A DNA stretch of 64,000 nt from Sporolactobacillus mangiferae (GCF_023336505.1 NZ_JAMAST010000007.1:1-64000), one strand, 5' to 3'; positions 8,484 through 18,177 are shown, counted from the stretch's first letter. Notes: generated from the sequence alone by a model not told the origin. Made by a program: numbers and translations.

Positions 8484-9452
8484 TTAATATTTTCTTTTCC
8501 CAATGTAATCAGCAATTTCTTTAAGAGATCGCGTTGCTCGAATCTTTGGCAGTCGATCAAGTGTTTCAATTGCTTTACGTAAGTATGCTCCACTTAAACG
8601 TTCTGAATCCTGGATGGCGCCACAATCACGGATCGACTGTATGACGGCATTCCATTGCGTAGCTTTTGTATCTTTCAATGCCAGTACCCCGCGAATCACA
8701 CTGCTTAGCCCATGATTGTGGATTGCGAAGTACGTAGGTAATGTTATATTTCCATGCCTCAGGTCATCACCTGCTGGCTTACCCAATTGTTCTTCTGTTC
8801 CGACAAAATCAAGAATATCATCAGTCATCTGATAACTCATTCCTAAGTAATAACCAAAATAATAGAGCTTTAATCCAATATCTGATGAGCATCCGGAAGA
8901 TAGAGCGCCCAATTGACAGCTAAGCGCTAAAAGCAAGGCCGTTTTTCTTTTGATGCGTCTAAGATAGACACGAAGATTTTGTTCTACATGATACAATTCC
9001 TTAATCTGATCAATTTCTCCAAGGCTTAGATCGCGAATAATTCGGGAAATGTGCAGGTGCGCCTCTTTGTGGTCAAAAGCCGCGATCAATTCAACGGCTT
9101 TCGCAAATATAAAGTCTCCGGTAAACATGGCGACGCGATTATCCCATTGTGCTTTAACCGTTGGCTTCCCGCGTCTCAGGTCAGAGTCATCGACCACATC
9201 GTCATGGACAAGTGACGCCATATGAATCAGTTCCAAGGTAACCGCCGAATCATAGACTGCTTTTCGTGATGCATCTCCATATTGTGCGCAAAGCAGTACC
9301 AGTAATGGACGAATACGCTTACCACCTGCCCGAAGCAGATCAAGAGCAGCTTCATGGATGACAGGATGTGTCGCCTTCAATGCAGATTCTAATTGTTTTT
9401 CGATCTTATTCAGATTTTTTTTTTGTTCCAGATAAATGCTCGTCAGCGTCAT
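8484..9452 (-). CDS. hepT: Heptaprenyl diphosphate synthase component II
   Basis: 322-aa trans-prenyltransferase, the catalytic subunit of the two-component enzyme that extends farnesyl diphosphate to the heptaprenyl side chain of menaquinone-7. Both aspartate-rich motifs are visible: HDDVVDDSDLRRG and, later, YQMTDDILDFVG, with GGKRIRPLLV near residue 43 for substrate binding. It is the third gene of the hepS-menG-hepT cluster. Retention of this pathway means menaquinone is still made although cytochrome bc and cytochrome c maturation genes are missing from their usual sites. Confidence 0.95.
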   Translation of the reverse strand: MTLTSIYLEQKKNLNKIEKQLESALKATHPVIHEAALDLLRAGGKRIRPLLVLLCAQYGDASRKAVYDSAVTLELIHMASLVHDDVVDDSDLRRGKPTVKAQWDNRVAMFTGDFIFAKAVELIAAFDHKEAHLHISRIIRDLSLGEIDQIKELYHVEQNLRVYLRRIKRKTALLLALSCQLGALSSGCSSDIGLKLYYFGYYLGMSYQMTDDILDFVGTEEQLGKPAGDDLRHGNITLPTYFAIHNHGLSSVIRGVLALKDTKATQWNAVIQSIRDCGAIQDSERLSGAYLRKAIETLDRLPKIRATRSLKEIADYIGKRKY

Positions 9453-9509
9453 GTCTTTTCACCTTTTCTTTGCTGCATAAGCCGTTGTCCGTCCGGTATG
9501 TGCGTTTTC

Positions 9510-10226
9510 TCAACGCAACGGCTTTATTCCTTTATGTATTGCGGCAATCCCGCCCATTAATGAACAGACCGATATATTTTTAAAACCTGCCTGTCGAAAC
9601 AAACCAGTTAATGTCTCTTGATCGGGAAACTTGGATGCCGATTCGTTGAGCCATGCATACTCATGATAGCTGTTTGCAAAGATTTTGCCCAGAAGCGGCA
9701 TTATAAACCGAAAATAAAAGAAATATAACTGCCGATACACGGGTATTTTTGTCTGAGAAGTTTCAAGACAGACAAGCACTCCCCCCGGGCGAAGCACTCG
9801 ATAGATCTCTTTCAGTACAGTTAGATAGTCTGGGACATTACGCAGACCGAACCCAATTGTTGCCCGATCAAATGAGGCATCCTCATATGGAATGGCCATG
9901 GCATCCCCATTAACCAGCTTTATATTATCATACTGCCGCACCTTTTTTTTCATCTCTGCAATCTTGAGCATATTATCGCTGAAATCAAGGCCTACGACTT
10001 TTCCACCGGGTCCCACTGCTGCTGCCAGGGAAAGTGACCAATCTCCTGTTCCGCAGCAGACGTCAATTACCTGTTCGCCTTTGCGTGCTGCAACAAGTGC
10101 ATCAGCTTTTCTCCGCCATGCTTTATGCCGATTAAAACTTATCAGCGAATTCATCGAATCATATTTTTTATAAATGCTTTGAAAGACCTGGTGTACTTTT
10201 TCCCTTTTTTCTTCCTGATTCGACAT
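9510..10226 (-). CDS. menG: Demethylmenaquinone methyltransferase
   Basis: 238-aa UbiE/MenG-type SAM-dependent methyltransferase, which methylates demethylmenaquinone in the last step of menaquinone synthesis. Motifs are VIDVCCGTGDWSLSLA for SAM binding, VGLDFSDNMLKIA, and GFGLRNVPDY typical of the UbiE family. The ATG at 10226 lies one base past the hepS stop, with GGAAGGG upstream inside hepS, so the two are translationally coupled. The arrangement hepS-menG-hepT matches B. subtilis. Confidence 0.95.
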   Translation of the reverse strand: MSNQEEKREKVHQVFQSIYKKYDSMNSLISFNRHKAWRRKADALVAARKGEQVIDVCCGTGDWSLSLAAAVGPGGKVVGLDFSDNMLKIAEMKKKVRQYDNIKLVNGDAMAIPYEDASFDRATIGFGLRNVPDYLTVLKEIYRVLRPGGVLVCLETSQTKIPVYRQLYFFYFRFIMPLLGKIFANSYHEYAWLNESASKFPDQETLTGLFRQAGFKNISVCSLMGGIAAIHKGIKPLR

Positions 10227-10227
10227 C

Positions 10228-11010
10228 TTAATAAATCCCTTCCTCAGCACTTTCTGTCAACCGCTCCATTCGGTTGCGTAAATAATTTAAAAGCGGACGC
10301 CACTGCTGTCTCTCATCTTCAGGGCGATTAAGCGCTTTTATTAATTGCGTCTTCTTTTCTCTGATTGTCTTATCCAGCCGTTCCGGACAATGATCAAATG
10401 TATCATGAAGCACTCGATAAAACAGGCCACTTTCATGCCCATGCGCACTCTGTTCGAAGATCAGTTTTTTAACTAATAAAAAGTCGGTCAGATATGAAAT
10501 CATCTGAGTAAATCCAAGTTGCTCTGCAATTTTTTTTACAAGCGCACTCTCAATCTCTTTGATGGCTGCAATCATCTCAATCCAATTTGGATGAGAGGCA
10601 GGATAAAAAAAAGTACATTGCTGCACATTAAATTTCTGAATGGCCTGAGCCACCCACTTAATTACTTCCATGTTTGGCTGTCGCGCCAGCCAAAAGTAAT
10701 AGAGGGCACTGTAAAAATCGCCGGATAGTACAGTTAGCTGCCTTTGCTTGGTTGCTTCACTGCCTGTAATTCCTTCCATGGAAATATTAGAAACATTTCT
10801 GTGCGTGTTCAGGCCAATCTCTGCCACCAGTACGCTTTTTGTACATTCTGCCGCACTCGTCCCAAATCGGCTTAAGCGGAATAAAACATAATAAATCAGC
10901 AGCTTGTCACGATCGATAACGGGTTCTGGCAAAATGGACCTGACATAAGGGTGCTCAAGTTCTTCACAAAGCTGATCGTGCACCAATTTCAATTCGTCAT
11001 TTAGTGACAA
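10228..11010 (-). CDS. hepS: Heptaprenyl diphosphate synthase component I
   Basis: 260-aa HepS-type regulatory subunit that partners HepT for chain-length control. Component I proteins are poorly conserved; assignment rests on overall similarity (the N-terminal HPYVRSILPEPVIDRDKLLIYY stretch and the all-helical character) and on the position directly before menG and hepT. It has no aspartate-rich catalytic motif, as expected. It follows mtrB after a short gap, as in B. subtilis. Confidence 0.88.
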   Translation of the reverse strand: MSLNDELKLVHDQLCEELEHPYVRSILPEPVIDRDKLLIYYVLFRLSRFGTSAAECTKSVLVAEIGLNTHRNVSNISMEGITGSEATKQRQLTVLSGDFYSALYYFWLARQPNMEVIKWVAQAIQKFNVQQCTFFYPASHPNWIEMIAAIKEIESALVKKIAEQLGFTQMISYLTDFLLVKKLIFEQSAHGHESGLFYRVLHDTFDHCPERLDKTIREKKTQLIKALNRPEDERQQWRPLLNYLRNRMERLTESAEEGIY

Positions 11011-11076
11011 TACAGCGCCTCCTATGCAAGTAAGTCACAGCAGAAAATAATCTGTGCTTCTCATGATGATAAAATG

Positions 11077-11307
11077 TCACTCAGATACGATCGTCCCATG
11101 TTTTGTTTGTATCGTCGCCTTGCCATGCACTTTGATTGCTGATGTATGCTCGGTAAACTGTGCAATCATCACTTCGCCTTTATCTAACTTTTCCGTATGA
11201 AAAAAACGAGTCTCCGCCCCACGAGTCAAGCCAATGACATTTACTCCGTCCTCTTCAGCCTTGATGACAAAATAATCGCCCAGTACTTCTTCATTGTTCA
11301 GTTCCAT
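11077..11307 (-). CDS. mtrB: TRAP, trp RNA-binding attenuation protein
   Basis: 76-aa TRAP subunit. In Bacillus an 11-subunit ring binds tryptophan and wraps trp leader RNA at GAG/UAG repeats, causing termination. Tryptophan-pocket residues are conserved ([12 protein letters not shown] and FTEHTSAI). The RNA-binding triad known from B. subtilis (K37, K56, R58) is only partly kept: the two lysines are present (EKLDKGE, SAIK), but the position of R58 is histidine (KVHG, residue 61 here). The ATG at 11307 has GAGGTG six bases upstream. It follows folE as in the B. subtilis mtrAB operon. No trp genes or anti-TRAP occur in the window. Confidence 0.93.
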   Translation of the reverse strand: MELNNEEVLGDYFVIKAEEDGVNVIGLTRGAETRFFHTEKLDKGEVMIAQFTEHTSAIKVHGKATIQTKHGTIVSE

Positions 11308-11402
11308 ATTCGACACCTCTTTCCATGACATCCGTCTCAATCTGTATTCATTTAGCCGTACAATCCAGTTACTATAGCTGAGCAGAAGCTTGAGTTATTG
11401 AC

Positions 11403-11966
11403 TCAATGATTGATTAATGACATTGCCTCTGCACGTGCGGTCGAATCTTTCTGGAAGATACCGCGAACTGCAGATGTGATCGTTTTTGCTCCAGGTTTTT
11501 TCACACCACGCATCGTCATGCACATATGCTCTGCTTCGATGACAACAATCACACCATATGGGCGAAGCGTCTCGACAATACTGTCCGCAACTTCTGTTGT
11601 CAGCCGTTCCTGAAGCTGTGGCCGTTTCGCAACCGCCTCAACCGCGCGGGCAAGTTTGCTCAGACCGGTTACTCGACCTTCTCTCGGTATGTATCCTACA
11701 TGTGCCTTTCCAAAAAAAGGAACGAGATGGTGTTCACACATGGAATAGAAAGGGATATCTTTAACCAATACCAGTTCCTCATGCGCTTCATCGAATGTTT
11801 TCGATAAGTATTCTTTTGGGTCCTGCTTCATTCCTTTAAAAATCTCTTCATACATGCGCGCAACACGCTGAGGCGTTTCCAGCAGACCGCTGCGTTCCGG
11901 ATCTTCCCCAATCGCTTCAAGAATCATTCGAACGGCCTTTTTAATTTTTTCCTGATCCACCGCCAC
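11403..11966 (-). CDS. folE: GTP cyclohydrolase I
   Basis: 187-aa FolE (MtrA), converting GTP to dihydroneopterin triphosphate at the start of folate synthesis. Zinc ligands are visible in [12 protein letters not shown] (C77, H80) and in [11 protein letters not shown] (C149), and the GTP-site GLSKLARAV is present. The start is GTG with GGAGGA upstream. It is co-directional with and just upstream of mtrB, the classic mtrAB pair. The upstream region (11967-12251) is AT-rich and contains an imperfect palindrome but no gene. Confidence 0.96.
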   Translation of the reverse strand: MAVDQEKIKKAVRMILEAIGEDPERSGLLETPQRVARMYEEIFKGMKQDPKEYLSKTFDEAHEELVLVKDIPFYSMCEHHLVPFFGKAHVGYIPREGRVTGLSKLARAVEAVAKRPQLQERLTTEVADSIVETLRPYGVIVVIEAEHMCMTMRGVKKPGAKTITSAVRGIFQKDSTARAEAMSLINH

Positions 11967-12076
11967 TGAATTTATCCTCCTAACAGACCTTGCGCTAAAA
12001 ACACTGCAAGATCATTCAACCGCCAAGTGTTCAAAATATGTGTGTTCCCTTTTCAATTTAAAAAGTAGTGCAAAGT

Positions 12077-12100
12077 GCACATTTATGTAAATGTACAACC
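12077..12100. promoter_or_regulatory. Imperfect palindrome upstream of folE
   Basis: GTGCACATTTA and TAAATGTACAA flank a two-base centre, matching at most positions as an inverted repeat. A second small palindrome, GTGCA-aag-TGCAC, overlaps its left arm. It lies in the 345-bp gap between folE and hbs, in AT-rich sequence where the folE promoter should be. It could be an operator, but no regulator family is recognised and chance is possible in such AT-rich DNA. The rest of the gap holds only the hbs terminator. Confidence 0.3.
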
Positions 12101-12251
12101 TGATTTTAAAAAGTGAGGCAAAATAACTTACTCTAATAAAAAATTTTAGCATAGGGATAAATAAAAATAAAGAAAAGTTCCTTTACTTATGTTTCAACTT
12201 TCTGCTATTTGTAAGAAAAGTCACGGGATCAGCCGAAAAATCGTTTTGCAC

Positions 12252-12281
12252 CAAAAAGAGCCATCCGCAACGGATGGCTCC
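12252..12281 (-). terminator. Rho-independent terminator of hbs
   Basis: A perfect ten-base stem, GAGCCATCCG (12258-12267) with CGGATGGCTC (12271-12280), has a three-base loop and a T-run on the minus strand. It lies just downstream of hbs. Confidence 0.93.
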
Positions 12282-12311
12282 TTCGAACATACGTCCTATG
12301 TATCCATCAGA

Positions 12312-12584
12312 TCATTGGACGGCTTCTTTCAATGCTTTACCTGGTTTAAAAGCTGGAACTTTGCTAGCGCTGATTTCGATTTCTTCTCCCGTTTGCGGAT
12401 TGCGTCCTTTGCGGGCAGAACGTTCACGAACTTCAAAATTGCCGAATCCGATTAATTGAACCTTGCTTCCGCTTTTCAAAGCATCGGCAATCGTTGACAG
12501 GACAGAATCAACCGCTTTTGTAGCATCCTTTTTCGACAGATCAGCAGATTCTGCAACGGCGGCAATCAATTCAGTCTTATTCAA
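12312..12584 (-). CDS. hbs: DNA-binding protein HU (HBsu)
   Basis: 90-aa histone-like HU protein, a homodimer that binds and bends DNA and compacts the nucleoid. The family signature is clear: [11 protein letters not shown] at the start, [25 protein letters not shown] over the beta-arm, and [11 protein letters not shown] at the end. The TTG at 12584 has AGGAGGTG six bases upstream and gives the standard HU N terminus. It is monocistronic, with its own terminator, and lies between spoIVA and folE as in B. subtilis. Confidence 0.97.
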   Translation of the reverse strand: MNKTELIAAVAESADLSKKDATKAVDSVLSTIADALKSGSKVQLIGFGNFEVRERSARKGRNPQTGEEIEISASKVPAFKPGKALKEAVQ

Positions 12585-12784
12585 CTCATTCACCTCCTTA
12601 AAAAGGAATAACTCCCTTTTTGCGCTGGATGAAACATCAACAACGCTTATCATATACGATGTGATGGAAGAATTCAACAGCTTTTATAAAAATATTGCCA
12701 TATTCGTGGCATTTTAACCCTAATTTTAAGAAAATAGGCCCCTTGAACGATGGAACGACGCACCTCTCCATGAACCTGTAACAA

Positions 12785-12809
12785 AAGAAAAAGACCCCCG
12801 CTGGGATCT
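12785..12809 (-). terminator. Terminator of spoIVA
   Basis: On the minus strand AGATCCC pairs with GGGGTCT (one G-T pair) across a short loop and is followed by a T-rich run. It lies about 20 bases after the spoIVA stop. Confidence 0.75.
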
Positions 12810-12830
12810 CAAGTTCTCATGTTCTTCCAT

Positions 12831-14318
12831 TTACAAGATAATCGCGATCAGGCCTCCGGAACCTTCGTTGATAATGCGTTCCAGTGTTTCTTTTAGTTTG
12901 TATCTGGCATTTTCCGGCATCAATGCCAGCTTCGCCGAAATGCCTTCTCGAACAATGGAATTCAGCGATCTTCCAAATATATCGGAATTCCAGATAGAAA
13001 GCGGATCATCTTCAAAGTCCTGCATGAGATAGCGGACAAGTTCTTCACTTTGCTTCTCGGTACCAATGATCGGCGCAAATTCAGATTCGACGTCCACTTT
13101 AATCATATGAATGGATGGCGCTACCGCCTTCAGTCGTACCCCAAACCGTGATCCCTGTTTAATAATCTCAGGTTCATCAAGGCTCATATCACTGATTGAA
13201 GGCGCCGCGATACCATATCCGGTTTGTTTTACCATTTTCAAAGCATCGGCAACCTGATCATACTCTCGTTTGGCGTGAGCAAATTCCTGCATCAATTGAA
13301 GCAAGTGATCCTTACCGCGTATTTCAACACCGACAACTTCCTTCAATACTTGATCATACAAGTTGTCGGGTGCAAACAAATCGATTTCAGCTGTGCCTTT
13401 CCCCATCTCGATGCCGGAAAGCTGTGCGTTCTCAATAAAATCATATTGACCGAATGTGCCGACCACACGATCAACGTCGCGAAGGCGTTTAATATCCTTA
13501 ACGGTTTCTTTCACTGCATCTTCATAGCTCTTCCGCAGCCAATGCTCATCTTTTAGTACCATTACCCAGCTTGGCAGATTGACATTCACTTCAAGGACAG
13601 GGAATTCGAATAAAGCTTCACGTAATATATTATTGATATCGTGTTCCGTCATATTTTCGACGCTTTGCGCAAGAACCGGAATATCATATTTTTCGGAAAG
13701 CTCCTTGCGAAGGGCCTCCGTATCCGGATGGTACGGATGGGTTGAGTTGACAATCAGTATAAAAGGTTTTCCGACCTCTTTTAATTCATCAACGATCCGT
13801 TCTTCTGCTTCCACATAATCTTCGCGATCAATCTCACCGATTGATCCATCAGTGGTAATGACAACGCCAAGTGTGGAATGCTCCTGAATAACTTTACGTG
13901 TCCCGATCTCAGCAGCTTCCTGAAACGGAATTGGCTCATCATACCATGGCGTATGCACCATGCGCGGGCCGTTTTCATCTTCAAAACCTTTTGCCCCCTT
14001 AATGGCGTAACCGACACAGTCAACAACGCGAATATTGACTTCCAGTCCTTCCTCAACGGCAACTTTGACTGCGTGATTGGGGATAAATTTAGGCTCTGTC
14101 GTCATGATCTGCTTTCCTGCCGCGCTTTGGGGCAGTTCATCTTTCGCGCGGACGCGATCGGCCTCATCTTCAATATTCGGCAATACCACAAGTTCCATAA
14201 ACTTTTTAATAAATGTCGACTTACCTGTACGTACTGCACCGACAACCCCTAGATAAATATCTCCTCCGGTTCGTTCAGCAATGTCTTTGAAAATATCGAC
14301 TCGTTCAAGTTTTTCCAA
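12831..14318 (-). CDS. spoIVA: Stage IV sporulation protein A, coat basement ATPase
   Basis: 495-aa SpoIVA, a cytoskeletal ATPase that polymerises around the forespore and anchors the coat to the outer membrane, recruited by SpoVM. The Walker A motif GAVRTGKS lies at 27-34; VVITTDGSIGEI and IVNSTHPYHPDTE follow in the ATPase domain, and the C-terminal region ends hydrophobic, as in the family. The TTG at 14318 is chosen because GGAGGG lies eight bases upstream and the result matches the known N terminus (ERVDIFKDIAERTGG); the GTG three codons earlier abuts the ribosome site. Expression is expected in the mother cell under sigma-E, but no promoter was resolved. Confidence 0.97.
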   Translation of the reverse strand: MEKLERVDIFKDIAERTGGDIYLGVVGAVRTGKSTFIKKFMELVVLPNIEDEADRVRAKDELPQSAAGKQIMTTEPKFIPNHAVKVAVEEGLEVNIRVVDCVGYAIKGAKGFEDENGPRMVHTPWYDEPIPFQEAAEIGTRKVIQEHSTLGVVITTDGSIGEIDREDYVEAEERIVDELKEVGKPFILIVNSTHPYHPDTEALRKELSEKYDIPVLAQSVENMTEHDINNILREALFEFPVLEVNVNLPSWVMVLKDEHWLRKSYEDAVKETVKDIKRLRDVDRVVGTFGQYDFIENAQLSGIEMGKGTAEIDLFAPDNLYDQVLKEVVGVEIRGKDHLLQLMQEFAHAKREYDQVADALKMVKQTGYGIAAPSISDMSLDEPEIIKQGSRFGVRLKAVAPSIHMIKVDVESEFAPIIGTEKQSEELVRYLMQDFEDDPLSIWNSDIFGRSLNSIVREGISAKLALMPENARYKLKETLERIINEGSGGLIAIIL

Positions 14319-14512
14319 AGTTGGCACCCTCCCGCTCCTCCTTCTGCATTAAACTACCTCGGTGATCGTTCTAAACATATGAATTTGTCCATTGATTATG
14401 CCAATAAAATGAGATCATCCGAAGCGAATCATGAAGCTGGACCTGCAGCATAATAAACTGCCTATCTCTACTAAAATATTGTCCGATTTCTTTTTTATGC
14501 CATCCTGGATTA

Positions 14513-14570
14513 GAAAACTTGGCTTTTCCAGGCCTCTGGCGAAGGCAAAGAGGTCGTCGCACTTATGCTA
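14513..14570 (+). repeat. 58-bp REP-like repeat (copy B)
   Basis: Starts GAAAACTTGGCTTTTCC and ends GTCGCACTTATGCTA, the same 58-base length as copies A, C and D. It lies between spoIVA and spoVIF. Its internal inverted repeat is weaker than in A and C because of substitutions (GGCTTTTCC against GGCAAAGAG). The surrounding 14319-14585 contains no gene and should hold the spoIVA promoter. Confidence 0.85.
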
Positions 14571-14585
14571 TAATCCGCTAATAGC

Positions 14586-14626
14586 TTAAAAAAATGGAGA
14601 GAAAACGTTGAACGTTTTCTCTCCAT
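14586..14626 (-). terminator. Terminator of spoVIF
   Basis: A perfect 14-bp stem (14594-14607 with 14613-14626) around a five-base loop, followed on the minus strand by a run of seven T. It lies 100 bases after the spoVIF stop. Confidence 0.92.
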
Positions 14627-14725
14627 ATGACTAAATCCTTCCACGCCTTTTGCGCTCTTGCAAAATGATTGACGCAACAATACATTATGCGAATCCTACT
14701 TTGTTTGCCGCTGACGACGGCCCAG

Positions 14726-14989
14726 TTACTTCTTTGAACCGAAAATTTTTGATAAAGATGCGAAGTTCCCAGGAATATTGCCTGCCGTAATGGCTTTAAC
14801 AAGTGCTTCTTCCTTCTCCTTTGAAACCGGGACACCCGCAGTATTCCCAATGCGCGCAATTAAGTCTTTTACAACTTTCGGATCACTGAAATCGGCATTC
14901 GAAACAGAATTGGCTATCTTTAAGATATCCTCTTTCTTCACGTTCGTCTTCTTTTCAATATTATCAAAAAAAGGATTATTAGAATCCAA
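14726..14989 (-). CDS. spoVIF: Stage VI sporulation protein F
   Basis: 87-aa SpoVIF (YjcC) family protein, which in B. subtilis helps late spore-coat assembly in the mother cell. Visible similarity covers FFDNIEKKTNVKKEDILKIANSV and the following helix-rich segment to the C terminus. The TTG at 14989 has AGGAGG seven bases upstream and gives the family N terminus (DSNNPFFDNIEKK). In B. subtilis the gene lies elsewhere; here it sits between gpsA and spoIVA, joining two coat-assembly genes. It has a strong terminator. Confidence 0.87.
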   Translation of the reverse strand: MDSNNPFFDNIEKKTNVKKEDILKIANSVSNADFSDPKVVKDLIARIGNTAGVPVSKEKEEALVKAITAGNIPGNFASLSKIFGSKK

Positions 14990-15050
14990 TGAACGTCCTC
15001 CTTTACCCTGCATTCTTTACATGGTATGCACGGAGTCTTCATTGTGATAC

Positions 15051-16097
15051 TTATTGATTTTTTGTATTGTTCTCTGCTAAACTGCGTGTCAGCGGTGCAA
15101 TTTCATCCTTTTTATCTCGGTCCATCAGTTCATCAACTGCTTTTTTAGGATGTTTCCCATCAAAAAGGACCTGATATATAGCAGATGTTATCGGCATTTC
15201 GACATTCATTGTTTTTGCCAGAGCATGAGCAGCCCTTGTTGTCCGTACACCTTCGACAACCATTCCCATTTTCTCAAGAACTGAATCCAGTTTCTCACCT
15301 TTTCCAAGCATGTTGCCGGCCTTCCAGTTTCGGCTGTGGACACTCGTGCAAGTAACAATTAAATCGCCCATTCCTGTCAATCCAATAAAAGTCAATGGAT
15401 GCGCACCCAGCTTCGTTCCAAGTCTGGTAATTTCAGCAAGACCGCGCGTAATAAGTGCGGCCTTAGCATTATCTCCATACCCCAGGCCGTCGAGCATACC
15501 AGCACCAAGCGCAATAATATTCTTTAACGCGCCGCCAATTTCGACTCCAATTGTGTCCCCATTCGTATAGACGCGAAAATAGTGATTAAAAAATAAATCC
15601 TGCGCCTTCTTTGCTGCACTCAGATCATTGGAGGCTACCGCCACGGTAGTTGGATGTCGCAGTGACACTTCTTCTGCATGACTGGGTCCTGAAAGAGCCA
15701 CAATCGCTTGTCGGAGCTGTGCGGGAATCTCCTCTTCGATGACTTCAGACATCCGTTTAAAAGTGCCAGGTTCGATGCCCTTAACCCCATGAATAAACAG
15801 CATAGGCTGTCTCATTATGCCATGTATTTGTCTGAGTACCTCTCGCATTGCCTTGGCCGGAACAACAAGCAGAAGCGCATCCGTTTGATCAAGTGCCTGA
15901 CTTAAATCATTTGTTCCAATGATCTTCTTCGAAAGAATAACGCCGGGGAGATATTTGTTGTTTGTGTGGTTCTCTAACAGCTCGGATACCTGCTCTTTTC
16001 TGTGACTCCATAGCGAAACTGTATATCCATTATCCGCAAGAACCATTGAAAGAGCCGTTCCCCAGCTTCCGGCACCAAGTACAGCTATTTTTTTCAT
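15051..16097 (-). CDS. gpsA: Glycerol-3-phosphate dehydrogenase [NAD(P)+]
   Basis: 348-aa GpsA, reducing dihydroxyacetone phosphate to sn-glycerol-3-phosphate for phospholipid synthesis. The N-terminal Rossmann motif [19 protein letters not shown], the substrate region [14 protein letters not shown] with the catalytic lysine, and GLAEITRLG with [14 protein letters not shown] are present. The ATG follows GGAGG. It is the third gene of der-plsY-gpsA, and PlsY uses its product directly. Confidence 0.97.
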   Translation of the reverse strand: MKKIAVLGAGSWGTALSMVLADNGYTVSLWSHRKEQVSELLENHTNNKYLPGVILSKKIIGTNDLSQALDQTDALLLVVPAKAMREVLRQIHGIMRQPMLFIHGVKGIEPGTFKRMSEVIEEEIPAQLRQAIVALSGPSHAEEVSLRHPTTVAVASNDLSAAKKAQDLFFNHYFRVYTNGDTIGVEIGGALKNIIALGAGMLDGLGYGDNAKAALITRGLAEITRLGTKLGAHPLTFIGLTGMGDLIVTCTSVHSRNWKAGNMLGKGEKLDSVLEKMGMVVEGVRTTRAAHALAKTMNVEMPITSAIYQVLFDGKHPKKAVDELMDRDKKDEIAPLTRSLAENNTKNQ

Positions 16098-16138
16098 CGC
16101 TTTTCCTCCCTTAAGTCAGGTGTACCTGAAAGATGTCA

Positions 16139-16756
16139 CTATGCTTGTGCTTTTTTATGGCCGAGTTTATTTTCCTTGCCATGAAGTAAGCGATTAATGT
16201 TCGATCGGTGCTGATAGTATGCTAGAATTGTGATTAAAAAAGTGACAATCAGCAGACCCGCCGAATATCCGCGCAAAATCCAGCCGAATACAGGAGTAAA
16301 CAGAAGGAAGAATAAAGAACCGAGAGAAACAAAACGGGTCAGAGCAATAATGAGCAGGGTAATCACGCCGGCAATCAGCGCATACAGTGGCATAATCATA
16401 AAAAACACGCCGATCGTCGTTGCGACGCCCTTCCCCCCTTTAAAGCCATAATAAATCGGAAAATCGTGGCCTGCTATCGCCGCAAGTCCTGAAAGCGCAA
16501 CCATCCAATCTGTGAGGCCAAGAGCACGTGCAATAATAATGCATACAACCCCCTTTAAAACATCAAGCAAAAGAACACCGATCGCGGGTCCGGTACCGAG
16601 CACACGCATTGTATTTGTAGCTCCCGCATTTCCGCTTCCTGTTTTTCGAATATCTATTTTCTTAATTTTTTTTGTAATTAAATAGCTGAAACTGATCGAA
16701 CCAATCAAATAGGAGATAATGATGGACAATACGATCATCAACACGGCCGCAGACAC
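16139..16756 (-). CDS. plsY: Acyl-phosphate:glycerol-3-phosphate acyltransferase PlsY
   Basis: 205-aa membrane acyltransferase with about five transmembrane segments, making 1-acyl-glycerol-3-phosphate from acyl-phosphate and the GpsA product. The three PlsY motifs are visible: GSGNAGATNTMRVLG, GHDFPIYYGFKGGKGVAT, and YQHRSNINRLLHGKENKLG. The start is uncertain: the GTG at 16756 touches its ribosome site, and other in-frame candidates lie at 16744, 16741 and 16738. It sits seven bases downstream of der. In B. subtilis plsY maps elsewhere, so its insertion between der and gpsA forms a compact phospholipid pair. Confidence 0.95.
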   Translation of the reverse strand: MSAAVLMIVLSIIISYLIGSISFSYLITKKIKKIDIRKTGSGNAGATNTMRVLGTGPAIGVLLLDVLKGVVCIIIARALGLTDWMVALSGLAAIAGHDFPIYYGFKGGKGVATTIGVFFMIMPLYALIAGVITLLIIALTRFVSLGSLFFLLFTPVFGWILRGYSAGLLIVTFLITILAYYQHRSNINRLLHGKENKLGHKKAQA

Positions 16757-16762
16757 CCTTTC

Positions 16763-18079
16763 TTACTTCTCGTTTTTCTTGCGTGAGACTATTTTAATCG
16801 GTGTTCCAATAAAGCCAAATGTTTCCCTAAGTCGATTTTCAATATGACGGACATAGGAAAAGTGCAGAAGCTCAGGATCATTAACAAATAGAACAAACAT
16901 CGGAGGCCGGACAGCAACCTGGGTTGCATAGAAAATCTTGAGCCGTTTTCCTTTATCTGAAGGCGGCGGTGTCATAGCTATCGTATCCATAATGCAGTCA
17001 TTAAGCAAGCTTGTCTGTACACGCAAACTATGATTTTCAGCAACCTGACGAATCACTGGAAGTACCTGATCAACACGGCTGCCAGTCAGAGCAGATAAGA
17101 AAACAATGGGTGCATAATCAATAAATTGAAACTGTTCACGAATTTTCCGCCTGAATTTTTCCATCGTTTTGTCGTCTTTTTCAACCGCATCCCATTTATT
17201 AACAACGAGAACAATCGCACGTCCGGCTTCGTGCGCATACCCTGCAATTTTTTTATCCTGCTCAATAATTCCTTCTTCGCCATTAATTAAGACAAGAACA
17301 ACGTCGGATTCTTCAATCGAACGCTGCGCACGCAATACGCTGTACTTTTCTGTTTTCTCATAAACACGTCCGCGCCTTCTTATACCGGCCGTATCCACAA
17401 TCACGTATTCCTGACCATCACGTGAAAAAGGTGTATCAATTGCATCTCGTGTTGTTCCGGCAAGGTCACTGACGATGACACGCTCTTTCCCAAGAATGGT
17501 GTTAACCAGTGAAGACTTTCCGACATTGGGGCGACCGATCAAAGCAAAGCGGATGGCATCGTCCGCTTCATTAATGGGCTCATTATCTGAAAACTGTGCA
17601 ACGACTGCATCAAGGAGATCTCCAATGCCCTGCCCATGCGCACAGGAAATGGCATATGGATCGCCAAGTCCAAGCGCGTAAAATTCATACATCAATTCTC
17701 TTTGCTGATAATTATCCAGCTTATTAACGGCAACAACAACGGGTTTTTTTGATTTCCGCAAAAGGTCTGCAACGGTTTCATCCGCATCGGTTAAACCCGT
17801 TCTTCCATCGACAAGAAAGAGAATGACATCTGCTTCATCGACAGCAATTTCAGCCTGTGCACGCATCTTCTCCAGCAGGGGTTCATCACCGATTTCGATT
17901 CCTCCCGTATCAATAACATGAAAATCATGTGTCAGCCAAGATCCATTGCCATATAGCCGATCTCTCGTAACACCAGGTTTGTCTTCAACAATGGCCATGC
18001 GTCCACCTACAATACGGTTGAAAAGCGTAGACTTACCGACATTGGGGCGACCGACGATCGCGATAGTTGGTTTAGACAT
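16763..18079 (-). CDS. der: Ribosome-assembly GTPase Der (EngA)
   Basis: 438-aa tandem GTPase needed for maturation of the 50S subunit. It has two G domains, with [12 protein letters not shown] near residue 9 and [12 protein letters not shown] near 184, each with DTGG/DTAG, NKLD or NKWD motifs, followed by the C-terminal KH-like domain ending in [10 protein letters not shown]. Order next to gpsA is as in B. subtilis, apart from the inserted plsY. Confidence 0.97.
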   Translation of the reverse strand: MSKPTIAIVGRPNVGKSTLFNRIVGGRMAIVEDKPGVTRDRLYGNGSWLTHDFHVIDTGGIEIGDEPLLEKMRAQAEIAVDEADVILFLVDGRTGLTDADETVADLLRKSKKPVVVAVNKLDNYQQRELMYEFYALGLGDPYAISCAHGQGIGDLLDAVVAQFSDNEPINEADDAIRFALIGRPNVGKSSLVNTILGKERVIVSDLAGTTRDAIDTPFSRDGQEYVIVDTAGIRRRGRVYEKTEKYSVLRAQRSIEESDVVLVLINGEEGIIEQDKKIAGYAHEAGRAIVLVVNKWDAVEKDDKTMEKFRRKIREQFQFIDYAPIVFLSALTGSRVDQVLPVIRQVAENHSLRVQTSLLNDCIMDTIAMTPPPSDKGKRLKIFYATQVAVRPPMFVLFVNDPELLHFSYVRHIENRLRETFGFIGTPIKIVSRKKNEK

Positions 18080-18144
18080 AATTGGCCTCCCTTATTTTGA
18101 ATCGTTTTCAGTCCGTCCCAATCCAATGGCTGCTTATTACCGCA

Positions 18145-18177
18145 TAAAAGAAACCTTTCCCGAACCAGGAGAGGTTT
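18145..18177 (-). terminator. Probable terminator of rpsA
   Basis: On the minus strand AAACCTCTCC pairs with GGGAAAGGTTT with one mismatch, followed by CTTTTAT. It lies in the 254-bp rpsA-der gap, which contains no gene. Confidence 0.6.
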
